From an uncultured Porphyromonadaceae bacterium (GTDB taxonomy: Bacteria > Bacteroidota > Bacteroidia > Bacteroidales > Muribaculaceae), in contig CAMWRB010000096.1 in NCBI GenBank assembly GCA_947176545.1, positions 1 to 5,628 of the forward strand: 5,628 nucleotides of DNA, read 5' to 3'. Below the pieces are notes generated by a model that was given only the letters and a program-made list of their open reading frames with translations, was not told where the DNA came from and did not search any database. The translations under genes were made by a program, and so were the position numbers. The stretch's first letter is position 1. Each line of letters starts with the position of its first letter. Below are positions 1 through 5,628 of the stretch, one piece after another.

Positions 1-1
1 C

Positions 2-976
2 GAGCTCGTGATTAACGTCGCGCTCCCCTACCAGGACCTCACCATCATGGAGGCCTGCCTGCAGTGTGGCGTCAACTATCTCGACACGGCCAACTATGAG
101 CCCAAGGATGAGGCCCACTTCGAGTATTCATGGCAGTGGGCTTACAGAGAGCGCTTCGAGAAGGCCGGACTCACCGCCATTCTCGGCTGCGGCTTCGACC
201 CGGGTGTCAGCGCAGTCTTTGTCGCTTATGCCGCAAAACACCACTTCTCCGAGATGCAGTACCTCGACATCGTGGACTGCAACGCCGGCAATCACGGCAA
301 GGCTTTCGCCACCAACTTCAATCCCGAAATCAATATCCGCGAAATCACTCAGAAAGGCAAGTACTGGGAGGATGGCAAATGGGTAGAGACTGAAAACCTC
401 GAAATCCATCGTCCCCTCAATTATCCCAATATCGGTGAGCGTGAGTCATACCTGCTCTATCACGAGGAGCTGGAGAGTCTCGTGCTCAATTATCCCACCA
501 TCCGTCGCGCCCGCTTCTGGATGACTTTCGGACAGGAATACCTCACTCATCTCCGCGTCATTCAGAATATAGGCATGGCGGGCATTGACCCCATAATCTA
601 CAACGGACAGGAGATTGTGCCCATCCAGTTCCTCAAGGCCGTACTTCCCGACCCGGGCAGCCTCGGAGAGAATTACACGGGTGAGACATCCATCGGATGC
701 CGCATACGCGGTCTCGACAAGGAGGGGAAGGAGTCTACATATTACATCTACAACAACTGCTCGCATCAGGAGGCTTACCGCGATACGGGTGCCCAGGCTG
801 TATCTTACACCACAGGCGTTCCCGCTATGGTCGGCGCCTATATGTTCCTGACCGGCAAATGGGTGAAGCCGGGTGTGCATAACGTTGAGGAGTTTGACCC
901 GGACCCGTTCCTCGAGAAGCTCGCCCAATCAGGCCTCCCCTGGCACGTCATCATCAACGAAGACATCGAACTCTGA
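2..976 (+). CDS. Carboxynorspermidine/carboxyspermidine dehydrogenase, C-terminal part (5' end outside window)
   Basis: The enzyme uses NADPH to condense aspartate beta-semialdehyde with a diamine (putrescine giving carboxyspermidine, or 1,3-diaminopropane giving carboxynorspermidine). A PLP decarboxylase (CASDC/NspC type) then finishes spermidine or norspermidine; it acts in the cytosol. The frame is open from position 2 to TGA at 974-976, giving 324 residues against about 400 for the family, so the N-terminal part of the NAD(P)-binding Rossmann domain, including its glycine-rich loop, is missing. Visible family hallmarks are the INVALPYQD strand at the left edge, CGVNYLDTANYEP, GCGFDPGVS (visible residues about 62-70), DCNAGNHGKAFATNFNPEI, LLYHEELESL, RFWMTFGQEYLTHL, QFLKAVLPDPGSLG, YTTGVPAMVGAYM and the terminal VEEFDPDPF. 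The GTG at position 8 is an internal valine, not the start. The stop lies 16 bp before the GH31 start, suggesting co-transcription. Family assignment is from remembered family sequences; putrescine as diamine is inferred from what is known in Bacteroides. It is not true saccharopine dehydrogenase, which shares the fold. Confidence 0.94.
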   Translation, partial: ELVINVALPYQDLTIMEACLQCGVNYLDTANYEPKDEAHFEYSWQWAYRERFEKAGLTAILGCGFDPGVSAVFVAYAAKHHFSEMQYLDIVDCNAGNHGKAFATNFNPEINIREITQKGKYWEDGKWVETENLEIHRPLNYPNIGERESYLLYHEELESLVLNYPTIRRARFWMTFGQEYLTHLRVIQNIGMAGIDPIIYNGQEIVPIQFLKAVLPDPGSLGENYTGETSIGCRIRGLDKEGKESTYYIYNNCSHQEAYRDTGAQAVSYTTGVPAMVGAYMFLTGKWVKPGVHNVEEFDPDPFLEKLAQSGLPWHVIINEDIEL

Positions 977-992
977 TTAGTCTGCCTGCGAT

Positions 993-3398
993 ATGAACAT
1001 GCTGCTTCTCATGGCCGCGGCTGCCGCCACACTCCTCCCCGGCGAGGTCAATACGCTGCAGAACGGCACCGTCGCCGTCACTACCGCCAACGGCACAATA
1101 CAGGTACAGCCGGTCACCTCCGACATATTCCGTGTCACCAATCTCCCGGCGGGTGTCACAGAGACTCCACGCCCGACGCAGGCCGTTGCCATCGATACCG
1201 ACCGGGGCTATCATGCCACGACCTTCGTCACTCCTCAGTGGGTCAAGATTATAACCCCCACCACCATAGCTACCGTAGACCGTCTCTCCGGACAGGTGTC
1301 ATTTTCAGATGCTGCCGGCCAGCCTCTCCTTACCGAGACTACCGGCGTCAATAACACCGGCAATCTGAAACGTGTAGCCTTCTCCGCAGACAACGCGGGA
1401 CACATCTACGGAGCCGGTGAGCGCGGACATCGTCTCGCTCTCGACGGCGACACGCTCGTGATGTACAACCGTCAGAACTATGGCTACGGTGAGGGCGACC
1501 CCCGACTGGCACAGATGGGCATCACTGTTCCCTGGTATGTATCCGACCGCGGTTACGGTGTCCTCTTCGACGACTACAACGCGGCCACACTCTCACTGGG
1601 CGGTGACTCTATTGTTTACACCTCCGACACTCCGGAACTCCTGACATACTACTTCGTCAATTCACCGACAGAGGACCTCGCCGGCGCGACCGCAGGATAT
1701 GCCGACCTGACCGGCCATCAGCCTCTCCCACCCTTCTGGGCGTTGGGTTACATCACCTCGAAGTATGGCTATCATAACCAAAAGGAGGCACTCGGAGCCG
1801 TCGACTCACTCAAACAGCGCGGATATCCCGTCGACGGAATAATACTCGACCTGTACTGGTATGGTGTCGAGACCGACATGGGACGACTCGAATGGGATAC
1901 CGTCCAATGGCCTGACCATAAGCAGATGCTCGACGACCTCCGCCGTCAGAACATCAACCTTGTCGCTATCTCACAGCCTTATGTCAATAAGAAAGGCGCT
2001 ATCGACAACTATAACTATCTCTCGGAGCGCTCGATGCTCGCTACAGACTCGGACGGCAATACACACGATGTCACCACCTGGGTGGGTGATGCCGGTATGC
2101 TCGACGTCTCCAATCCCAAGACGCGCGAATGGCTCGCTGAGCGCTACCGCAGCCTGACAGCCGACGGCATCGAGGGGTGGTGGGGCGACCTCGGCGACCT
2201 TGAGGTACATCCGCTCACCATACACCACGACAACGGTCAGACAGCCTCGCAATATCATAACGTCTACGGCAACGAGTGGTCACGCATCATCTACGATATG
2301 CTGCGTCAGGATTATCCGGACCGCCGTCCGATGCTGCTGATGCGCGGAGGAACGGCCGGACTGCAACGTTACGGAGTCTTCCCCTGGACCACCGACGTGG
2401 CTCGTTCATGGGAGGGTATGCAGCCTCAGGTCAAGCTTATGCTCAATTCGGGACTCTCAGGCCTCGGCTACATGAGCAGCGACATCGGCGGTTTCGCCGT
2501 CGACCCGGCTCATCCCGTCGACCCGGAGCTATATGTACGCTGGCTGCAGATGGGGGCATTCACACCGGCTCTGCGCACACATGCGCAGCTCAAACCCGAG
2601 CCTTACCATTATCCCGCTATGGAGCAAATCACCAAGCGCTTCATCCGTATGCGCTACGAGTGGTTGCCCTATAACTATACGCTCGCTTACGAGAACGCCG
2701 AGTTCGGCCTCCCGATGGCCCGACCGCTCAACTTCCGCGGTGACAATACTGCCGACAAGTATAGTCAGATTACGGACGAATACCTGTGGGGTGACAATAT
2801 CCTTGTGGCTCCTGTCATGCAGCCCGGTGTCAAAACACGCAAGGTTATCTTCCCGGCCGGTGAATGGATAGACTGGTACAATCCCTCACGTCGATATGCC
2901 GGAGGTACTACCGCCACCGTTCCCGCACCCCTCGATATCCTCCCGCTCTTCGTACGTCAGGGTTCGTTTGTGCCCCAATACCCGCAACCAATCGAGAATG
3001 TAACTCAGTTTAATCCCGCACTCGTCACGATGCGCTACTACCCCTCGGACGAAGAGACGAGCTACACTCTCTTTATGGACGACCGCAAGAGCCCTGTATC
3101 GCTTGACAACAACGACTATCAGCTCACCACATTCAAGGGAAGCCGACACGGTGGTGTCATCGAGGTCAATATCACCTCCGAGGGTCAATATCCCGATATG
3201 CCGGAAGTCCGCCGTCTGACTCTGGAAATCCCCGGCTACGGCAACCGCGCTCCGCGCAAGGTTGTCGCAGACGGAATCGAACTGGAACGGGGGATGTCCC
3301 CGATGGCCATCCGACAGTACGGCTACGCGCTGACCGACGGCACCCTCTCCGTCATCCTCCCCCTGACCACCTCCCCGACCACAATCACCATCGAATAA
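993..3398 (+). CDS. GH31 alpha-glucosidase / alpha-glucosyltransferase, exported
   Basis: A retaining glycoside hydrolase of family GH31 acting on alpha-linked glucosides. It is full length for the family (801 residues). Order seen: a short hydrophobic N-terminus (residues 3-14); a beta-sandwich N-domain with GAGER at 140-144; a (beta/alpha)8 barrel starting near PPFW (246-249) with substrate-binding D286 in ILDLYW; predicted nucleophile D399 in GWWGDLGDLE; predicted acid/base D468 in PWTTDVARSW; D497 in SSDIGGF and R528/H530 in LRTHA; then C-terminal beta domains from about residue 600 (GDNILVAP), with a DUF5110-like part near 678-700. The 69-residue nucleophile to acid/base spacing and the WWGDLG version of the motif recall Cellvibrio Agd31B-type alpha-transglucosylases, so transglycosylation is possible; alpha-xylosidase is less likely but not excluded. 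TAG at 978-980 in the same frame leaves ATG 993 (or 999) as the only start; no Shine-Dalgarno is visible. The signal segment has no Lys or Arg, so export is likely but not certain. It lies 16 bp after the polyamine gene. Confidence 0.95.
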   Translation: MNMLLLMAAAAATLLPGEVNTLQNGTVAVTTANGTIQVQPVTSDIFRVTNLPAGVTETPRPTQAVAIDTDRGYHATTFVTPQWVKIITPTTIATVDRLSGQVSFSDAAGQPLLTETTGVNNTGNLKRVAFSADNAGHIYGAGERGHRLALDGDTLVMYNRQNYGYGEGDPRLAQMGITVPWYVSDRGYGVLFDDYNAATLSLGGDSIVYTSDTPELLTYYFVNSPTEDLAGATAGYADLTGHQPLPPFWALGYITSKYGYHNQKEALGAVDSLKQRGYPVDGIILDLYWYGVETDMGRLEWDTVQWPDHKQMLDDLRRQNINLVAISQPYVNKKGAIDNYNYLSERSMLATDSDGNTHDVTTWVGDAGMLDVSNPKTREWLAERYRSLTADGIEGWWGDLGDLEVHPLTIHHDNGQTASQYHNVYGNEWSRIIYDMLRQDYPDRRPMLLMRGGTAGLQRYGVFPWTTDVARSWEGMQPQVKLMLNSGLSGLGYMSSDIGGFAVDPAHPVDPELYVRWLQMGAFTPALRTHAQLKPEPYHYPAMEQITKRFIRMRYEWLPYNYTLAYENAEFGLPMARPLNFRGDNTADKYSQITDEYLWGDNILVAPVMQPGVKTRKVIFPAGEWIDWYNPSRRYAGGTTATVPAPLDILPLFVRQGSFVPQYPQPIENVTQFNPALVTMRYYPSDEETSYTLFMDDRKSPVSLDNNDYQLTTFKGSRHGGVIEVNITSEGQYPDMPEVRRLTLEIPGYGNRAPRKVVADGIELERGMSPMAIRQYGYALTDGTLSVILPLTTSPTTITIE

Positions 3399-3420
3399 AG
3401 ACACATTCCTCTATTTCCAG

Positions 3421-3448
3421 ACGTGGGCGCAACACATTGTACCCACGT
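3421..3448. repeat. Degenerate palindromic repeat, copy P1
   Basis: A 28-bp imperfect palindrome 22 bp after the GH31 stop. The outer arms ACGTGGG (3421-3427) and CCCACGT (3442-3448) pair perfectly. Inside, CAA (3430-3432) pairs with TTG (3437-3439) after a C:A mismatch and a G:U-capable pair. It is a diverged form of copies P2 and P3: the right arm has TACCC where they have CGCCC. It could fold in the GH31 mRNA 3' end and protect or end the transcript, but no T-run follows, so it is not called an intrinsic terminator. Confidence 0.7.
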
Positions 3449-3487
3449 CATATTTCATCCCACACCATACAATCCGCCCACCCGTAC

Positions 3488-3507
3488 GGGCGCAATACAT
3501 TGCGCCC
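3488..3507. repeat. Palindromic repeat, copy P2
   Basis: A perfect 9-bp inverted repeat, GGGCGCAAT (3488-3496) and ATTGCGCCC (3499-3507), around a central AC. It overlaps the exact 10-bp palindrome CCCGTACGGG at 3481-3490, and CGCCC at 3475-3479 can pair with GGGCG at 3488-3492, so alternative foldings exist. The appearance is that of a REP-like dispersed intergenic palindrome; the number of genomic copies cannot be judged from this window. Confidence 0.8.
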
Positions 3508-3534
3508 ACTCCGTATAATCCATCAAATACCTGT

Positions 3535-3554
3535 GGGCGCAATGTATTGCGCCC
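3535..3554. repeat. Palindromic repeat, copy P3
   Basis: A perfect 9-bp inverted repeat, GGGCGCAAT (3535-3543) and ATTGCGCCC (3546-3554), around a central GT. Because the centre is GT where P2 has AC, the 20 bp of P3 are the exact reverse complement of P2, so the two copies lie in opposite orientation 47 bp apart. The leading GTGGGCGCAA (3533-3542) also matches the left arm of P1. Confidence 0.8.
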
Positions 3555-3576
3555 CTGCGGCATAATACCCTATTTA

Positions 3577-3594
3577 TGTTAAAATTTGTTAAAA
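3577..3594 (+). repeat. Direct repeat TGTTAAAA, 10-bp period
   Basis: TGTTAAAA occurs at 3577-3584 and again at 3587-3594, exactly 10 bp apart, so both copies would face the same side of the helix. It sits at the point where the palindrome cluster ends and the A/T-rich leader begins, about 260 bp before the start at 3853. It could be a protein-binding site, an upstream promoter element (it contains TTTG at 3585-3588), or just A/T-rich sequence. The role is unknown. Confidence 0.4.
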
Positions 3595-3663
3595 CGCCAT
3601 AATCAAACACAAATATTGGATAAAATGTGCTAAATTAGCCGTGAGAATGAGAAAGCTGTAAGA

Positions 3664-3688
3664 TTATCACACGATTACGTGTTGATAA
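3664..3688. promoter_or_regulatory. Imperfect inverted repeat, possible operator or leader hairpin
   Basis: TTATCA (3664-3669) plus CACG (3670-3673) face CGTG (3678-3681) plus TGATAA (3683-3688), with loop ATTA and one extra T at 3682. Ten base pairs thus form with a single bulge. The right arm overlaps the -33-like element of the candidate promoter at 3681-3711, a position suited to an operator. The alternative is an RNA hairpin in a transcript started further upstream. No regulator gene is in the window. Confidence 0.4.
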
Positions 3689-3711
3689 CATATGCCCACC
3701 CTATCGTTTTG
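3681..3711 (+). promoter_or_regulatory. Candidate Bacteroidales-type promoter for the modular binding protein
   Basis: GTTG at 3681-3684 resembles the -33 TTTG element and TCGTTTTG at 3704-3711 resembles the -7 element TAnnTTTG (one mismatch each). They are separated by 19 nt, within the spacing known for Bacteroides housekeeping promoters. Transcription would start near 3718-3720, leaving a leader of roughly 130 nt before ATG 3853. This is the best match I found in the interval, but single-site matches in A/T-rich DNA are weak evidence. Confidence 0.3.
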
Positions 3712-3769
3712 ATACCAAGACTGACTCTTTCCAATCTCCCGACTCTTACTGCATAGTGAAAGCCATACC

Positions 3770-3781
3770 CCGGTTCTCCGG
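3770..3781 (+). other. Small G/C-rich hairpin in the presumed 5' leader
   Basis: CCGG (3770-3773), loop TTCT, CCGG (3778-3781): a four-pair stem with a tetraloop in an otherwise A/T-rich stretch; CCGGTT is also directly repeated (3770-3775 and 3778-3783). It lies about 70 nt before the start codon, inside the leader if the candidate promoter is right. It may be a minor leader structure; no known riboswitch was recognised. Confidence 0.25.
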
Positions 3782-3852
3782 TTGCCACATATAAGATTTC
3801 ATTGTAAATACTTTATAATTAACTAAATAAATAACAACAATTTCATTAACCT

Positions 3853-5628
3853 ATGAAAAAAATCTTTACCGCTCTCTTTGGAGCAGCGTTGCTCTCAGCG
3901 ACCCTCTCAACCGCTGATGCCGCAACAGTGTATTTTGAAAAGCCGGCAAGCTGGGAAAATGTTGGTGTATGGCAGTTCGGCCTTACTGATGGCACTCCTG
4001 ATGCTTGGGCTACCACCACTGAGGTTACAATTGACGAACACCTCCTCTGCATGGTAGAAACCAATTATCCGACAATAATTTTTGCGAACAAAGGAGGATG
4101 GGGTAACGGCCAAACCTCCAATCTTGCAGCTACTGATGGATACGTTTACAATGAAAAAGCTGAACATATCGCAACAGTTGTTGATGGCAGCTATGTAGCA
4201 GAAGGAGAAGTGCAGCCTATAGATACTACCGCATTGTATTTAGTTGGTGAAATGAATGGTTGGAATCATAAAGAAGAATATAAATTTGACCATGTTGAGG
4301 GTTCTGATATATATACTTTCACTGGCTCTGTACCTCCGGGGGTGCCTTTCAAAATATCTAATATCAACTGGACAAATCAATTTGGCGGTGACATGACAAT
4401 AAACGCAAGCCAGACATATACACTTGACCATTATGATAACTGTCCCAATCTTAAAGCTGGTGCAGATCTTGACAATGTGACATTCACATTAAATGCTGCT
4501 GACAATACACTAACAGTATCAGCTGAAGGTGAGGATGTTAATTACAAATGGTTTGCCGCATGGAATTTAAACGGAACTTGGTCATTTGGTCATGAAATGG
4601 AAAAACAGGAAGGTGAGGATGTATATAAGATAGCCCTTAGTATTCCTGCTAATACCGCAGCTACCAATTACTTCGCAATCTTCTATGGCCAATCAAATGT
4701 CGATTGGAATGATGGCGCTCGTCTTGCTCCTCCTGCTGACGCTGATGTTGCTGTAAATGAGACAGAGTCTTTCGATATGGTTTACGGTTATCAGAATCCT
4801 AAAACCTGGACTATCGCAAATGGTGACTGGACTGTTGTTGTAGACCCCACAACAATGAAAATCTCTTTCGATTATGGTGACTCAACCGGTGAAGCCAATA
4901 TCCTTATCAATGACCGCACTGACACAGGCCATGAATCTAAATCTTACCCAATGACTGCTCTTGATGATACCGATGATGACGACTATACTTGGTCAGGTCA
5001 AATCGGCGCCGAAGATGAGGTAATGTTCAACATTCATGGTGTTAATTATGGTTACGACCCCTCTATCGGTGAGATTTCAGAGGATGAGGCTACCGGTAAC
5101 CTCGTGATTGTTTACCCCCTCACTGACGAAGACCCCGGCTACGTTCGTTTCGACTTCGATGCCAACGTTACTTACAATGTGAACATCTCCAAGAAGACTG
5201 TAACTCTCATTCAGACTGACCCGGCTCCCGCCACTATCAACATCACTAAGGCTAACGGTAATACCGGTATCCACCGCATGAACCCCATTAAGAATGCTGA
5301 CGGCACCTATGTTGAAGGCAGCTACGCAACTATCCATACAATCAAATTTGAGGTTGGTGACCGTGTAGACTTCCGTCTCGGTGACAAGCGTTACAACCCC
5401 GTATTTGGTGAGGCTAACATGCTCGCTGATGCAGTAGCAGTACCTTTCACTCTCGTAGAGGCTGACGACACTTCAGAAGCTCCCCTCTGGCAGGGTTCTG
5501 ACGATTCTACTCCCGTATACGTTCGTATCAACAACGACCTGACCGGTATGGTACAGTCTGATATCCCGACTGCTGTCAAGACTATCGACGCTGCTGACGA
5601 AGAGGCTGTTTACTTCAACCTCCAGGGC
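3853..5628 (+). CDS. Secreted CBM26-like multi-module glycan-binding protein (3' end outside window)
   Basis: Probable extracellular or surface starch/alpha-glucan-binding protein; no catalytic domain is visible. The frame is open from ATG 3853 to the right edge (592 residues, no stop). Residues 1-23 form a signal peptide: MKK, a hydrophobic core, and ADA just before the predicted cut. There is no lipobox cysteine, so unlike SusE/SusF it is not a classical lipoprotein. Residues ~24-110 resemble CBM26: VYFEKPASWENVGVWQF at 26-42, then a TIIFANKGGWGNGQT segment and GYVYN. Four degenerate beta-rich modules of ~115 residues follow; the first begins with YLVGEMNGW (129-137), and their closing strands lie near 208-224, 325-340, 439-455 and 554-569. 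DIPTAVKTID...VYFNLQG at the edge resembles the lead-in to a Bacteroidota C-terminal sorting/anchor tail. Acidic run DDTDDDD at 371-377. Codon usage changes near 5083. It probably has its own promoter. CBM26 likeness is fairly firm; ligand and the other modules' families are inference, with SusE/SusF or CBM48-like folds as alternatives. Confidence 0.9.
   Translation, partial: MKKIFTALFGAALLSATLSTADAATVYFEKPASWENVGVWQFGLTDGTPDAWATTTEVTIDEHLLCMVETNYPTIIFANKGGWGNGQTSNLAATDGYVYNEKAEHIATVVDGSYVAEGEVQPIDTTALYLVGEMNGWNHKEEYKFDHVEGSDIYTFTGSVPPGVPFKISNINWTNQFGGDMTINASQTYTLDHYDNCPNLKAGADLDNVTFTLNAADNTLTVSAEGEDVNYKWFAAWNLNGTWSFGHEMEKQEGEDVYKIALSIPANTAATNYFAIFYGQSNVDWNDGARLAPPADADVAVNETESFDMVYGYQNPKTWTIANGDWTVVVDPTTMKISFDYGDSTGEANILINDRTDTGHESKSYPMTALDDTDDDDYTWSGQIGAEDEVMFNIHGVNYGYDPSIGEISEDEATGNLVIVYPLTDEDPGYVRFDFDANVTYNVNISKKTVTLIQTDPAPATINITKANGNTGIHRMNPIKNADGTYVEGSYATIHTIKFEVGDRVDFRLGDKRYNPVFGEANMLADAVAVPFTLVEADDTSEAPLWQGSDDSTPVYVRINNDLTGMVQSDIPTAVKTIDAADEEAVYFNLQG

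Larger units (their letters stand above)
3559..3852 (+). other. A/T-rich gene-free leader region
   Basis: No coding sequence of credible length or composition is visible here on either strand beyond overlaps with the start of the next gene. The stretch holds the direct repeat, inverted repeat, candidate promoter and small hairpin listed separately. The final ~40 nt (from about 3812) are strongly A/T-rich, with repeated AAATAAATAAC-like sequence and no AGGAGG-like site before ATG 3853. That fits Bacteroidota translation starts, which commonly lack a Shine-Dalgarno sequence and favour adenine-rich, unstructured leaders. Confidence 0.6.

Noticed and set aside
446..928. Minus-strand open frame of 160 codons inside the polyamine gene
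   Set aside because: The + strand frame carries clear family motifs over the same bases; the reverse frame has no recognisable domain.
8..976. GTG at position 8 as the true start of the first gene
   Set aside because: The frame is open to the left edge, the residues around it match the interior of the family (INVALPYQD), and the Rossmann glycine-rich loop would be missing.
2886..3404. Minus-strand open frame of 172 codons over the GH31 3' end
   Set aside because: It lies opposite conserved GH31 C-terminal coding sequence, resembles no protein family I recognise, and reflects low stop density in a G/C-rich gene.
3421..3460. Rho-independent terminator after GH31
   Set aside because: P1 can form a stem, but it is interrupted and followed by mixed sequence, not a T-run; it is better described as a repeat copy.
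3421..3554. CRISPR array
   Set aside because: Only three units, each itself a palindrome, with unequal centre spacing (63 and 47 bp), opposite orientations and no spacer-like uniformity.
3853..3930. Lipoprotein signal (SusE/SusF-type) for the modular protein
   Set aside because: No cysteine occurs in the first 30 residues; the ADA site fits signal peptidase I.
5077..5337. Minus-strand frames within the modular binding protein (also 3907-4167 and 4240-4431)
   Set aside because: The + frame is open throughout, has a signal peptide and recognisable modules; the reverse frames look like shadows.

Overview
This window reads as chromosomal DNA from a gut-type member of the order Bacteroidales (phylum Bacteroidota), with the family Muribaculaceae a reasonable guess. 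The grounds are a Bacteroidota-type carboxynorspermidine/carboxyspermidine dehydrogenase, a Bacteroidota-style GH31 enzyme, starts without Shine-Dalgarno sequences, an A/T-rich leader, and a secreted multi-module starch-binding-like protein ending in a segment that resembles the start of a Bacteroidota C-terminal sorting tail. The family assignment is inference.

Layout, all on the + strand. (1) Positions 2-976: the C-terminal 324 residues of a saccharopine-dehydrogenase-fold enzyme of spermidine synthesis, whose start lies upstream of the window. (2) Positions 993-3398: a complete 801-residue GH31 alpha-glucosidase or alpha-transglucosylase, 16 bp downstream and probably co-transcribed. (3) Positions 3399-3852: a 454-bp gene-free interval. 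Its first part carries three copies of a short GGGCGCAAT-type palindrome; its second part is the A/T-rich leader and presumed promoter of the next gene, with a 10-bp-period direct repeat, an imperfect inverted repeat overlapping a candidate promoter, and a small hairpin. (4) Positions 3853-5628: a large open reading frame running off the right edge (592 residues visible). It has a type I signal peptide, a CBM26-like starch-binding module, four degenerate modules with a period of about 115 residues, and the beginning of what looks like a C-terminal tail.

The GH31 enzyme and the modular protein suggest handling of starch-like or other alpha-glucan outside the cytoplasm: the modular protein would bind the polymer at the surface or outside, and the GH31 enzyme would trim or transfer glucosyl units from oligosaccharides. 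No SusC/SusD pair or regulator is visible, so membership in a polysaccharide utilisation locus cannot be shown. The polyamine gene seems to be a neighbour without functional connection.

The points most worth a second look are the modular glycan-binding protein with its regular ~115-residue period, the abrupt codon-usage change inside that gene near position 5083, and the palindrome cluster, in which two 20-bp copies are exact reverse complements of each other.
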